64,000 nucleotides of DNA from an uncultured Clostridia bacterium (GCA_930990965.1 CAKNRQ010000001.1:62001-126000); one strand, 5' to 3'. Shown: positions 43,568 to 52,784, numbered from the stretch's first letter. Program-made: numbers and translations. Notes: generated from the sequence alone by a model not told the origin.

Positions 43568-44302
43568 TCAAAGCTTGATGCTGACTTCTCCTGAGTCGAG
43601 ATGTATATGCTCTGCTCCGCGCTCAACCACAAGTCTGAATCTCTCGTCTATGGCCACAGCCCTGGCTTGGTAAATGTCACCTGCGCAGTTTACCATCACC
43701 GTGCGCCCAAGTACTGCGCTGCGGCGCACATATTCGGAGTGAGTGTCGAAGTTGCGCGCGAACAGGCTGTTCAATATGGCCGCAGCCAGTTTTTCCCTGG
43801 CGTGTTCATGAGGGTTTTCAAAGAGCGCCCCGGCAATGTCTCGCAGTCCTTCCGGGAATCCACCCTCCGGCTGCGTCACATTAACACCTATACCCAAAAC
43901 TACGTTCAAGCGCTCGCCCTGCACCGCCTCTGCCAGAATGCCGCAGACCTTTTTGCCATCAATAAGTATGTCATTCACCCATTTAATGCCCGGGTTGAGG
44001 CCAAATTGCTCTTCAATCGCGCGTGCCACAGCAACTGCGGCCAGAGGTGTTATCCCAAGCGCCTCTGCCACGCTCTGAGGATGCAACATGACACTCATGT
44101 AAAGGCCACCCTCTGGAGATGCAAATGCGCGAGAATTCCTGCCGCGCCCGGCGCTTTGAGCGCCGGCAATCAGGACAGTGCCCTCAGGGACGCCAGGGAT
44201 CGCTAGCAGGTCAGCATTGGTCGAACCTGTTTCCGGAACATATTCAATCGTCAGTCCATTAATCGCCAAGCGGCTCTTTAGCACTTCAAGTTCAAAGGCC
44301 AT
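43568..44302 (-). CDS. birA: Biotin-[acetyl-CoA-carboxylase] ligase
   Basis: 244 residues with the ligase signatures GSTNADLLAI, SAGRGRNSRAFASPEGGLYM (biotinyl-AMP loop GRGR), IKWVNDILIDGKKVCGILAE and VVLGIGVNV. There is no N-terminal helix-turn-helix, so it is the ligase only and not a biotin-operon repressor. It attaches biotin to carboxylase carrier proteins. Confidence 0.93.
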   Translation of the reverse strand: MAFELEVLKSRLAINGLTIEYVPETGSTNADLLAIPGVPEGTVLIAGAQSAGRGRNSRAFASPEGGLYMSVMLHPQSVAEALGITPLAAVAVARAIEEQFGLNPGIKWVNDILIDGKKVCGILAEAVQGERLNVVLGIGVNVTQPEGGFPEGLRDIAGALFENPHEHAREKLAAAILNSLFARNFDTHSEYVRRSAVLGRTVMVNCAGDIYQARAVAIDERFRLVVERGAEHIHLDSGEVSIKL

Positions 44303-44363
44303 AAAATCACCCCGGTCACTTTATCACAAGGGGCCGGGGCAGTCAAGATGCAGTGAATATTTA

Positions 44364-46250
44364 TTACAACTTTTTCACAAACAAGGCGCGTATGGCGTTG
44401 AGCACAGCCAGTATCATCACGCCCACGTCCGCAAATATGGCCAGCCACATGTTGGCCAAGCCGAAGGCAACCAGTATAAGGCAGGCCAGTTTCACGCCTA
44501 TTGCAAAGACGATGTTTTCATAGACGATGCGCAGGCATTTGCGCGATATCTTTATGGCCTTGGAGATTTTCATGGGGTCATCGTCCATTAGCACAACGTC
44601 CGCGGCCTCGATCGCGGCGTCGGAGCCCATGGCGCCCATGGCTATACCTATATCTGCACGTGAAAGCACGGGCGCGTCGTTAATTCCGTCGCCAACAAAG
44701 GCTAGCTTGGACTTGGTGTCCTTAGTAGCTATAATTTCCTCAACTTTTTCTACTTTACTGGCAGGCAAAAGCTCGCTGTAGACCTTGTCTATTCCCAGAT
44801 CAGCTGCCACCGATTCTGCCACGCGCTTGCTGTCACCTGTCAACATGATGGTCTGATTAACCCCAGCGCGTTTCAGCGACAGCACAGCTTCGCGTGCATT
44901 GGGTTTTTCTACATCGGATATCACGATGTGGCCGGCGTATTCACCGTCGATCGACATGTGGATAATGGTGCCTACGTTGTGGCACTCTATGTACTTTACG
45001 TCAAGCGCGTCCATAAGTTTATCGTTGCCAGCTGCAACTCTGTGGCCGTCAACCAGAGCCTCAACGCCCTGCCCGCTGATTTCTTTTATGTCAGAGACAC
45101 GGCTGCGGTCAATCTCTTTGCCGTAAGCTGCCTGCAGGCTCTTGCTTATCGGGTGCGAGCTGGCGCTCTCGGCCAGCGCCGCATATTCTACGAGCGTTGC
45201 GTCGTCATATGGGCTGTGATGAATGCCATTGACCTCGAAGACACCTTTTGTTAGCGTGCCTGTTTTGTCAAACACCACGATACGTGTCTGTGACAGCGTT
45301 TCCAGGTAGTTGGAGCCTTTTACAAGTACGCCTGCATTGCTGGCGCCGCCAATTCCCGCGAAGAAAGTCAGCGGTATGCTTATAACTAGAGCGCATGGGC
45401 AGCTTGCCACCAGGAAAGTTAGGGCCCTGTAGATCCAGGTATCCCAGTCACCGGGCAGATCCATGCCGAAAATCCGTATCAACGGCGGCACAACCGCGAG
45501 CAAAAGTGCACTTCCACACACAGCGGGTGTGTAAACACGGGCAAAGCGGCTGATGAATGCCTCGCTGCGGCTCTTGCGAGAGGATGCATTCTCCACCAGG
45601 TCCAGTATCTTGCTGACTGTACTCTCGCCAAATTCCTTAGTCGTGCGGATTCGTAGTACGCCTGTCATATTTATACATCCGGAAATTATCTCATCGCCGG
45701 CTTTTGCGTCGCGCGGCAAACTCTCGCCGGTGAGGGCGGCAGTGTTCAGGCTGCTTTCACCTTCGACTATGACTCCGTCAATTGGTACCTTTTCACCAGG
45801 CTGAACAACGATTATTGTGCCGATTTCCACCTCGTCCGGATCAACTTTTTCCAGCTTGCCATCAGACTCAATGTTTGCGTAATCAGGTCTGATATCCATT
45901 AGTTCACTTATATTCCGGCGTGACTTACCGACAGCGTAGCTCTGGAACCATTCGCCAATCTGGTAAAACAGCATGACCGCAATGGCCTCGGTGTAGTCGC
46001 CGCTGCCCTCGTAGATGGCAAGCGCTATCGCGCCTATAGTCGCCACAGCCATGAGGAAGTTTTCGTCAGTTATCTGGCGATGGGCTATTCCCTTGCCTGC
46101 CTTTAAAAGTATATCGTAACCTATAATGAGATACGGCGCCATGTAGCAAACAAAGCGCAGCCATCCCTTCACAGGAATAAAATTCAAAGCTATAAGCAGT
46201 GCAGCGGAAATTAGTATCCGCGCAAGCATTTTTTTCTGTTTGCGGTTCAT
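44364..46250 (-). CDS. Zn/Cd/Pb-type P1B ATPase
   Basis: 628 residues from the ATG at 46250 (GGGGAG 9 bases upstream). All motifs are intact: TGES in ALTGESLPRDA, SCPCALVISIP with the CPC metal site, FDKTGTLTKG with the phosphorylated Asp, SSHPISKSL, MLTGDSKRV and VGDGINDAPVL. It is of the ZntA/CadA type and exports divalent soft metals. The usual N-terminal HMA domain is not fused but encoded by the small gene 70 bases upstream. It is the intact counterpart of the degenerate ATPase at 31704. Confidence 0.93.
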   Translation of the reverse strand: MNRKQKKMLARILISAALLIALNFIPVKGWLRFVCYMAPYLIIGYDILLKAGKGIAHRQITDENFLMAVATIGAIALAIYEGSGDYTEAIAVMLFYQIGEWFQSYAVGKSRRNISELMDIRPDYANIESDGKLEKVDPDEVEIGTIIVVQPGEKVPIDGVIVEGESSLNTAALTGESLPRDAKAGDEIISGCINMTGVLRIRTTKEFGESTVSKILDLVENASSRKSRSEAFISRFARVYTPAVCGSALLLAVVPPLIRIFGMDLPGDWDTWIYRALTFLVASCPCALVISIPLTFFAGIGGASNAGVLVKGSNYLETLSQTRIVVFDKTGTLTKGVFEVNGIHHSPYDDATLVEYAALAESASSHPISKSLQAAYGKEIDRSRVSDIKEISGQGVEALVDGHRVAAGNDKLMDALDVKYIECHNVGTIIHMSIDGEYAGHIVISDVEKPNAREAVLSLKRAGVNQTIMLTGDSKRVAESVAADLGIDKVYSELLPASKVEKVEEIIATKDTKSKLAFVGDGINDAPVLSRADIGIAMGAMGSDAAIEAADVVLMDDDPMKISKAIKISRKCLRIVYENIVFAIGVKLACLILVAFGLANMWLAIFADVGVMILAVLNAIRALFVKKL

Positions 46251-46320
46251 ATACCGCATCTCCCCTCAGATTGCATTATGCCGTATGCAGCACTTTCGTG
46301 CATGCTTTCCAACCAATTCA

Positions 46321-46539
46321 TCACAGATATATCTCGCAGTCATCCTCCACGCGCTTGCAGTTTTTGTATACATCCTGCATAACAGCTTTGTGGTCGGCGC
46401 CATCTTCAAATTCGACATTCATTTTCAGCGTCATGAAGTTTACAACGGCATCCTTTACTCCGGGAGTGCCCTTGGCAGCTATCTCCATCTTGTTGGCGCA
46501 GTTTGCGCAGTCCACATCAATCTTATAGCTTTTTTTCAT
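46321..46539 (-). CDS. Heavy-metal-associated (HMA) domain chaperone
   Basis: 72 residues from the ATG at 46539 (AAGGAG 9 bases upstream). It is one ferredoxin-like HMA domain with the metal motif DCANCANKM (CxxC) and an unusual acidic C-terminus (VEDDCEIYL). It probably carries metal to, or regulates, the P1B ATPase encoded next to it. Confidence 0.9.
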   Translation of the reverse strand: MKKSYKIDVDCANCANKMEIAAKGTPGVKDAVVNFMTLKMNVEFEDGADHKAVMQDVYKNCKRVEDDCEIYL

Positions 46540-46567
46540 TTTGAACATCTCCTTGTTGCCATTAATA

Positions 46568-46623
46568 TTAAACGATTGTTTAATCGTCTAATTGAAGTAT
46601 AGCACAATATATGCATTTGTCAA
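46568..46623 (-). promoter_or_regulatory. Promoter and dyads of the HMA-ATPase operon
   Basis: On the minus strand: TTGACA (46623-46618), 16 bases, TATACT (46601-46596). Just downstream are two interlocked inverted repeats: TTAAAC-GATT-GTTTAA (46568-46583) and ACGATT-GTTT-AATCGT (46572-46587), a good operator position for a metal-sensing repressor. Confidence 0.65.
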
Positions 46624-46634
46624 GGGCAGATGTG

Positions 46635-46670
46635 AAAAACCCTGGGCGCATTTTTGCGTCCAGGGTTTTT
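46635..46670 (-). terminator. Terminator after the GntR gene
   Basis: AAAAACCCTGGGCGCA pairs with TGCGTCCAGGGTTTTT (one G-T), followed on minus by TTTTT. Confidence 0.8.
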
Positions 46671-46696
46671 CTATGTGTCCCACTGTGTATTGTCAC

Positions 46697-47404
46697 TCAA
46701 AAGAACTTCTCGTCGGCATCGACTATCCAGTAATACGTGCTCTCCTGGGCCAGCTTATCAGCACTGCTGGTATCCCGGTTGTTAATGGCGTCCAGTATGA
46801 GACGGTGTGTCTTTTCGGCCGCGACAGGCCAGTTCCTTCTATGTGAGCTGATAAGTGACGGGCGTATATACTCCATGGCTACGTTATATACACGCGCTAC
46901 CATCCTGTTCTTGGTAGCTTCGCCCAGCAAACGATGAAACTCCAAGTCAACTTCCACGGACTTCTCGGGGTCACTTTCCATATCCGGCATATTCTCGTAG
47001 TTGGCAGTCAGGGCATCTATATCATCTTGCGTGGCATTCTTTATCGCAAGCTCAAAGACAATGCGCTCCATACTTGCACGAAACTCCATCTGTTCCCGCT
47101 TGGTGGGCTGAACAATAAGGAAACTGAAAATAGTGGAGTCCTCGCTAACCCTGGTGCTTTCCTCGCATATGAAAGTGCCCTTACCGCGGCGTATTTCTAC
47201 AACACCATAAGCCATAAGCACTCGCATAGCTTCCCTGACAGTACTGCGTGAAACTTCAAGCTGTGCTGCCAGCTCAGTTTCCGATGGCAGCTGGTCGCCG
47301 GGTTTCAGACGCTTGTTCAGCAACTCATCTCTTATAACACTTATAACGTAGTCAGAAGCGGACGTTTTTTGCCTTTGGTAGTCCTGTGTAAACCTATTAT
47401 TCAT
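46697..47404 (-). CDS. GntR-family (FadR subgroup) regulator
   Basis: 235 residues. The N-terminal winged helix has PGDQLPSETELAAQLEVSRS, then TVREAMRVLMAYGVVEIRRG. The C-terminal FCD domain has EVDLEFHRLLGEATKN with a metal-binding Asp/His pattern. It is divergent from the operon at 47629-54568, whose promoter carries a dyad (47596-47607). It is the likely local repressor, responding to a sugar acid or similar inducer. Confidence 0.93.
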   Translation of the reverse strand: MNNRFTQDYQRQKTSASDYVISVIRDELLNKRLKPGDQLPSETELAAQLEVSRSTVREAMRVLMAYGVVEIRRGKGTFICEESTRVSEDSTIFSFLIVQPTKREQMEFRASMERIVFELAIKNATQDDIDALTANYENMPDMESDPEKSVEVDLEFHRLLGEATKNRMVARVYNVAMEYIRPSLISSHRRNWPVAAEKTHRLILDAINNRDTSSADKLAQESTYYWIVDADEKFF

Positions 47405-47551
47405 ACGGCTATCCCCTAAATATGCTAATCATGGTTATTTTATTACACAAAATCGACGATTGCAACTGTGCATTGCGCATAAACCTATGGTCTGTTTATC
47501 AGCAGTATTAACGAATTAATCATGTCAGGTACATAAATTTTGTTCTTGTTG

Positions 47552-47607
47552 TTGACATTTGAAAATTTGCATGTAAGAATAGCTATAACCTGACGTCAGA
47601 CGTCTGA
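47552..47607 (+). promoter_or_regulatory. Promoter and operator of the TRAP/transketolase locus
   Basis: TTGACA (47552-47557), 16 bases, TAAGAA (47574-47579). Just downstream lie TGACGTCA (47591-47598) and the 12-bp palindrome TCAGACGTCTGA (47596-47607), which would be covered by a GntR-type repressor. Confidence 0.65.
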
Positions 47608-47628
47608 TTCATTTTGGAGGTAAGTGCA

Positions 47629-48588
47629 ATGAAACGAGTCCTTGTAGCGCTACCAACTCTGAACGAAAACCAAAAGGAAAAGCTCCGCTCGGCTTGTCCT
47701 GGATGCGAAATTAGTTTTATCAACGAGAAAGAGATTACTCCCTCAAATATAGACGGTGTAGAAATAATAATAGGCAGCGTACCTCCCGCAATGCTGCACT
47801 CCCCCGAATCCCTCGAGTTCCTTCAGGTCGGTTCTTCCGGCGCAGACGCCTACGTCCGCGAAGGCGTACTCAAACCGGGCACCGTTTTGACAACATGCAC
47901 GGGGGCCTATTCACAGACCGTCGCCGAGCAGGCAATTACAGCTACGATGATGATGCTTAAAAAGATGCACCTCTACCGCGACGCACAGAACCGTCACGAG
48001 TGGACGGATTTAGGCACGGTTGGTTCCCTTGACGGAGCGGTTGTTCTGGTAATGGGTCTCGGTGAGATTGGTAAATATTATTCCCGCCTGGCCAAAGCGC
48101 TGGGGGCGTATGTGATCGGCGTTAAGCGCCGCGCTTCCGATAAGCCCGACTGTGTGGACGAGATGTACCTCACTGATGAGTTTGACGAGGTGTGCCCGCG
48201 TGCTGACGTCATAGTCTCCTTCCTGCCGGGCAGTGCGGCCACTACCCACTTCTACACTGCCGAACGCTTCCGCGCCATGAAAAGCAGCTGCGTTTTTGTT
48301 AACTACGGACGCGGCGTTGCCGTGGCCGCGGACGTACTGGAAGAAGCCCTGCGCAATGGTGAAATCGCTGCAGCCGCAGTTGACGTCTTTGAGACGGAGC
48401 CGCTGCCCGCCGACTCTCCGCTTTGGGATCTCGAAAATCTGGTTATAACACCACACTCATCCGGTTTCTATCATCTGCCCGCCACTCTTGAGCGTGTCGT
48501 TGACATTTGTGCCAAGAACCTGAGTGCATATCTCAACGGCGGCGAGCTGATGAACGTAGTGGACTTTAAAACTGGATATAAAAAATAA
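47629..48588 (+). CDS. D-isomer-specific 2-hydroxyacid dehydrogenase
   Basis: 319 residues from the ATG at 47629 after GGAGG. It has the NAD-binding loop MGLGEIGKYYSRLAKALGA, NYGRGVAVAADVLEEAL with the substrate-side residues, VDVFETEPLP (Glu) and LVITPHSSGF with the catalytic His. The enzymes reduce or oxidise 2-keto or 2-hydroxy acids. Here it is first in the locus and may oxidise or reduce a sugar acid before or after transketolase. Confidence 0.88.
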   Translation: MKRVLVALPTLNENQKEKLRSACPGCEISFINEKEITPSNIDGVEIIIGSVPPAMLHSPESLEFLQVGSSGADAYVREGVLKPGTVLTTCTGAYSQTVAEQAITATMMMLKKMHLYRDAQNRHEWTDLGTVGSLDGAVVLVMGLGEIGKYYSRLAKALGAYVIGVKRRASDKPDCVDEMYLTDEFDEVCPRADVIVSFLPGSAATTHFYTAERFRAMKSSCVFVNYGRGVAVAADVLEEALRNGEIAAAAVDVFETEPLPADSPLWDLENLVITPHSSGFYHLPATLERVVDICAKNLSAYLNGGELMNVVDFKTGYKK

Positions 48589-48627
48589 AGCTGTCAAAAA
48601 ATAATAGAGTTTGTTTACAAAGCGAAT

Positions 48628-48668
48628 CAAAGGCGCGGCCACGCCTTTGCCGTTACTTAAGTAACGGC
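48628..48668. repeat. Two back-to-back dyads between dehydrogenase genes
   Basis: CAAAGGCG/CGCCTTTG (48628-48649) is a hairpin; GCCGTTACTTAAGTAACGGC (48649-48668) is a perfect 20-bp palindrome. They may be a mild terminator plus an operator or processing site. Confidence 0.6.
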
Positions 48669-48712
48669 GTTTGATTGATTTTCAGTTATATTTTAATATA
48701 GGAGGAGAGAAA

Positions 48713-49750
48713 ATGAAAGCCGCATATCTCGAAGAGATAGGTAAAATGGGCATCCGTGATATACCCATTCCCGAAATCGGACCTGACGATGTACTTGTGA
48801 AGATGAAGGCCGCCGGTGTTTGTGGCAGCGATCTGCACGCATACCTCGGCAAACACCAGTTCCGTTTCCCGCCGGTACTGCTCGGGCATGAAGGCGCGGG
48901 CGTCGTCTACAAGGTCGGCGAAAACGTGAAGAACGTCAAAGTCGGCGACCGCGTGACCGTTGACCCCACAGAGCCGTGCATGCATTGCCACAGCTGCCTT
49001 GAGGGCAACACAAACATGTGCCCGGACAGGATAGCTCCCGGTACCGCCGGATGGTTCGGCGGCATGGGTACCTGGGCTGAATATTTCCCCATCAGAGGCG
49101 ATCACGTCTACAAAATAAACGATGACGTTTCCTTCGCACGTGCTGCCTTGGCCGAACCAATGGCCAACAGCATGCACATACTGACCCAGGTGCAGGGTGA
49201 GAAGCACGACTCCATCTGCGTTATCGGCTGTGGCACCATCGGGCTCTTTGCTCTTCTCCTTGCCAAGCAGCAGGGATATAAGACCGTAATTGGCAGCGAC
49301 CCTGTTGCTTTCAACCGCGAAGTTGCCCTGAAGGTGGGTGCAGATATAGCGATTGACCCATACAATCAGGACATTGAGGCCGAAATCATGAAGGCCACCG
49401 GTGGTCTCGGCGTAGACGTCTGCGTTGTAAGCGCCGATTTCCCGGGAATATTTGACCAGGCCGCGTCCATCACACGCCGCAATGGCGAGATAATGCTCAT
49501 CTCCATGATTACCGAGGCATCCTATCTGCACAGCTGGACTTATCTGTCCAAGCAGCTCAGCCTGCGCGGCTCATGCCTGTACAACACGCCCGACTTTGTC
49601 AAGTCTCTGGAGATAGTCAATGACCTGAGCGTTGACCTCTCCCCGTTCATGACCCACTCAATGCCCGTTGATGACGCCGGCAAGGCACTCGATCTGCTGG
49701 AGAAAAAATACGAAAATGTAATTAAAATAACGCTCACGTTCGACGACTGA
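48713..49750 (+). CDS. Zinc-dependent alcohol dehydrogenase (MDR family)
   Basis: 345 residues from the ATG at 48713 (GGAGGAG upstream). It has the catalytic zinc site CGSDLHAYLG and GHEGAGVVYKVG, the structural zinc set in PCMHCHSCLEGNTNMC, and the Rossmann CVIGCGTIGLFALLLAKQQG. It is like L-idonate/sorbitol/threonine dehydrogenases. It would oxidise a polyol or sugar acid in this locus; the substrate is unknown. Confidence 0.88.
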   Translation: MKAAYLEEIGKMGIRDIPIPEIGPDDVLVKMKAAGVCGSDLHAYLGKHQFRFPPVLLGHEGAGVVYKVGENVKNVKVGDRVTVDPTEPCMHCHSCLEGNTNMCPDRIAPGTAGWFGGMGTWAEYFPIRGDHVYKINDDVSFARAALAEPMANSMHILTQVQGEKHDSICVIGCGTIGLFALLLAKQQGYKTVIGSDPVAFNREVALKVGADIAIDPYNQDIEAEIMKATGGLGVDVCVVSADFPGIFDQAASITRRNGEIMLISMITEASYLHSWTYLSKQLSLRGSCLYNTPDFVKSLEIVNDLSVDLSPFMTHSMPVDDAGKALDLLEKKYENVIKITLTFDD

Positions 49751-49783
49751 GTGATGTTATCCGATCAAGGGAGGGTTGATAAC

Positions 49784-50641
49784 GTGATAACAAAGAAAGA
49801 AATCAACGAGCTGAAAAAGATGGCGTGCACCATGAGAATGGACGTCGTACATATGGGCCCCCGTTCCGGGAACGTTCCCCATGTCGGCCCTGCATTCTCC
49901 TGTGCAGACATTGTATCGGCGCTTTATTTTCACTTCATGAATGTCCGTCCTGAAGACCCACACTGGGAGGACAGGGACCGCTTCGTGATCTCCAAGGGGC
50001 ACGGCGCGCTCTGTGTCTACTCTGCTCTGGCTCACCGCGGCTTCTTCTCCGTCGATGAGCTGTGGAAAATAAAGCAAGTCGGAGCCATACTTCAGGGCCA
50101 CCCAGACATGAAGAAAATCCCCGGTATTGACGCTACTACTGGCTCTCTCGGCAACGGCATGTCCTTTGCTCTCGGTATTGCCGCCGCCATGAATCTCGGC
50201 AAGAAGAGCGGCAAGGTCTACTGCCTGCTCGGAGACGGCGAGGCCCAGGAGGGTATAGTCTGGGAAGCCGCTATGTATGCCGGCGCCAAGAAGCTCGACA
50301 ACTTCATCACCATACTCGACTACAACCACCAGCAGGGCAGCGGCGTCGTGGACGACATCATAGACATGGAGCCGCTTAAGGATTGCTGGAAGAAGTTCGG
50401 CTGGCGTGTCCTCGAGATAAATGGCAACTGCATGGAGGAGGTATGCAGCGCTCTGGAAATGGCTCAGGTATTCCACGGCGGTCCCACCCTGATAGTAGCC
50501 CACACCATCAAGGGCAAGGGCGTCTCCTTCATGGAGGACAATAACGACTGGCACTCCAAGATGGTGAACGAAGAGGAGTACAAGACCGCCATCGCCGAGC
50601 TGGAAGCCCAGTATAAGAGCCTTGAAGAAGAAGCTGTATAA
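49784..50641 (+). CDS. Transketolase, N-terminal subunit
   Basis: 285 residues from a GTG at 49784, 9 bases after GGGAGGG. It holds the TPP-binding half of a split transketolase: GNVPHVGPAFSCADIVSAL, LLGDGEAQEGIVWEAAMYAG and ILDYNHQQGSG. It pairs with the C-terminal subunit 14 bases downstream. Split transketolases in catabolic loci often act on unusual ketoses. Confidence 0.92.
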   Translation: MITKKEINELKKMACTMRMDVVHMGPRSGNVPHVGPAFSCADIVSALYFHFMNVRPEDPHWEDRDRFVISKGHGALCVYSALAHRGFFSVDELWKIKQVGAILQGHPDMKKIPGIDATTGSLGNGMSFALGIAAAMNLGKKSGKVYCLLGDGEAQEGIVWEAAMYAGAKKLDNFITILDYNHQQGSGVVDDIIDMEPLKDCWKKFGWRVLEINGNCMEEVCSALEMAQVFHGGPTLIVAHTIKGKGVSFMEDNNDWHSKMVNEEEYKTAIAELEAQYKSLEEEAV

Positions 50642-50655
50642 GGGGGTGTGATACG

Positions 50656-51609
50656 ATGAAATTTGAACTTGAAAAGCGTACTTCGCGTGATATTTACGGC
50701 GACCTCATGCTGGACTTGGCGCGTGAAGACGAGAAGGTTGTCGGTGTTACCGGCGACAGCCAGATGATGATGCGCATGACCAAAATGGCCAAGGAGTTCC
50801 CAAACCGCGTATTTAACGTAGGTATCGCCGAGCAAAACGCTATGAACATGGCAGCCGGCATGGCCGCCACCGGATACAAGCCCTTCGTGGCCGGTTTCGC
50901 TCCGTTCATGACCATGCGTGCCTGTGAGCAGCTGCGTACATTCATCTGCTATCCCAACCTCAATGTCAACGTAATCGGCGGCATGGGTGGCCTGTCTGCC
51001 TCTACCGAAGGCGTCACCCACATGGGCCTTGAAGACATCGGCATCACTCGCAGCTTCCCCAACATGATCGTCACGGCTCCCGCCGACGGCGAAAGCGCCT
51101 ACGTCATAGGCCGCGCGCTCTATGAGCACGTGGGGCCCACGTACATGAAGATCTTCAAGGGTGCAGTCTACAAGGTGTTTGACCGCAATACCTATAAGTT
51201 TGAAATAGGCAAGGCCAATCTGATGCGCGAGGGCACCGATGTGACCATCATTGCCAACGGCCCCATGGTTGCACTTTCCCTGGAAGCCTGCGATATACTC
51301 GCCGGCCAGGGCGTCAACGCCAGGCTGCTCGAAATGCCCTGCGTCAAGCCGATAGACCGTGAAGCCATCATCGCCGCGGCCAAAGAGACCGGCCTGATTG
51401 TTACAGCCGAGGACCACCAGATTTACTGCGGCCTGGGCAGTGCGGTAACCGAAGTCGTGTGCGACGAGTACCCTGTACGCGTCGTGCGCATGGGTGTCAA
51501 GGACACCTTCGCCGAGTCCGGAGACCATTATGAGCTCCTTGAGAAGTACGGCCTCGGCACTGACAGTATCGTTAAGACCGTTCTGGACGCGGTCCAAAAT
51601 AAAAAGTAA
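50656..51609 (+). CDS. Transketolase, C-terminal subunit
   Basis: 317 residues. It contains the pyrimidine-binding half (VFNVGIAEQNAMNMAAGMAA with the catalytic Glu) and the C-terminal domain (GLIVTAEDHQIYCGLGSAV). AAGGGGGTG precedes the ATG. It forms an active transketolase with the preceding subunit. Confidence 0.92.
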   Translation: MKFELEKRTSRDIYGDLMLDLAREDEKVVGVTGDSQMMMRMTKMAKEFPNRVFNVGIAEQNAMNMAAGMAATGYKPFVAGFAPFMTMRACEQLRTFICYPNLNVNVIGGMGGLSASTEGVTHMGLEDIGITRSFPNMIVTAPADGESAYVIGRALYEHVGPTYMKIFKGAVYKVFDRNTYKFEIGKANLMREGTDVTIIANGPMVALSLEACDILAGQGVNARLLEMPCVKPIDREAIIAAAKETGLIVTAEDHQIYCGLGSAVTEVVCDEYPVRVVRMGVKDTFAESGDHYELLEKYGLGTDSIVKTVLDAVQNKK

Positions 51610-51654
51610 GTCCAAAAAAGAGAAAGAGAAAAAGGAAAGTAAGGAGGAAAACAA

Positions 51655-52695
51655 ATGAAGAAGTTCCTGGCACTCCTGCTCGCGCTCGTGATGGTATTTG
51701 CGCTCGCAGCCTGCGGAGAAAGCAACGAACCCAGCCCCGCCACCTCTGGAGGAGATACCGCCAGCGGCGAACCCACCTACGTTTGGAAACTTGCTCACCC
51801 GTATAACGAAGGCAGCTCCAACTATGAGGCCTGTGAGCTTTTCGCTGAGACCATCAACGAAATCTCCGGCGGCGCCATACAGGTAGACGTCTTCCCCAGC
51901 AACACCCTCGGCACCACTGAAGAAGTTGAGGAAGGCCTGGCATACGGCACCACTGATATAGTTTATGAGTCCATTGCCTCCCTGGGCAACTGGTCTGAAT
52001 TGGCCAATATTGACGCTTATCCCTATCTTTACAGCAGCCTTGATCACTTCCTTGCCGTCTGGCAGAGCGATTTCGGTGAGCAGCTGCGTGAAGAAATAGG
52101 TGAGCAGGGCGGTTTCAAGATGGTCGGTACTCTCTACCGCGGTACCCGCGTTGTCACCAGCACCAAGCCCATCAACTCCATTGACGACTTCAATGGCTTT
52201 AAGATCCGCACCCCGACTCAGCAGATGTACATTAAGACTTGGGAGCGTCTGGGCGCTACTTCTACTCCCTTGGCTTCTGCCGATATTTTCACCGCTATTC
52301 AGCAGGGCACCGTCGATGGTCAGGAAAATCCGATAGTCGACTCCTGGAACTTCGGTCTCTACGACGTTTGCGATTATGTTATAAAGACCAATCACGTCTA
52401 TTCTCAGTGCACCTTCATCTTCGACCGCAGCAAATACGAAGCCTTCCCTGAAGAAGTCAAGGGTTGGATTGACGAGGCTGTAAAAGTTGTTGAAGACTAC
52501 AAGAACGACTTTACTGTTGAAGAGGAGCAGGAATACTATCAGCGCTGGGAGGATTACGGCGCAACTATCATCGAAGTTGACATGCAGGAATACATGGACG
52601 CCTTTGCGACTTTCGCTGAGGATGAATTCCCCGAGTTCGTAGATTATATTGAACAGATCAGGGCCATGGACCCCGCCCTGTCCTCCGCGGCCTGA
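51655..52695 (+). CDS. dctP: TRAP transporter solute-binding lipoprotein (DctP)
   Basis: 346 residues. Signal peptide with lipobox ALAACGES, linker EPSPATSGGDTASGEP, and then a DctP fold with FKIRTPTQQMYIKTWERLGA. The Arg of KIRTP normally binds the ligand's carboxylate, so a carboxylate (or similar acid) is the probable substrate. The linker is nearly the same as in the ABC binding protein at 18160. Confidence 0.92.
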   Translation: MKKFLALLLALVMVFALAACGESNEPSPATSGGDTASGEPTYVWKLAHPYNEGSSNYEACELFAETINEISGGAIQVDVFPSNTLGTTEEVEEGLAYGTTDIVYESIASLGNWSELANIDAYPYLYSSLDHFLAVWQSDFGEQLREEIGEQGGFKMVGTLYRGTRVVTSTKPINSIDDFNGFKIRTPTQQMYIKTWERLGATSTPLASADIFTAIQQGTVDGQENPIVDSWNFGLYDVCDYVIKTNHVYSQCTFIFDRSKYEAFPEEVKGWIDEAVKVVEDYKNDFTVEEEQEYYQRWEDYGATIIEVDMQEYMDAFATFAEDEFPEFVDYIEQIRAMDPALSSAA

Positions 52696-52737
52696 TTAAG
52701 AAAAACTCCACAACGCGCGTTTAGATTTCCCTGGCAA

Positions 52738-52761
52738 AAGGGCGCCGCTTTCGGCGCCCTT
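52738..52761 (+). terminator. Hairpin between dctP and dctQ
   Basis: AAGGGCGCC and GGCGCCCTT form a perfect 9-bp stem with a 6-base loop and no T-run; it probably raises dctP over dctQM mRNA. Confidence 0.65.
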
Positions 52762-52784
52762 ACAGGGGGAATAGGGGTGATAAT

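Noticed and set aside
49784..51609. Frameshifted single transketolase gene
   Set aside because: Both halves have their own ribosome sites and starts; split transketolases are common.
50464..52395. A 643-codon open frame on the minus strand across the transketolase and dctP genes
   Set aside because: It is antisense to well-supported genes, has an Ala/Gly/His/Val-rich composition typical of antisense frames, and shows no recognisable domain or ribosome site.
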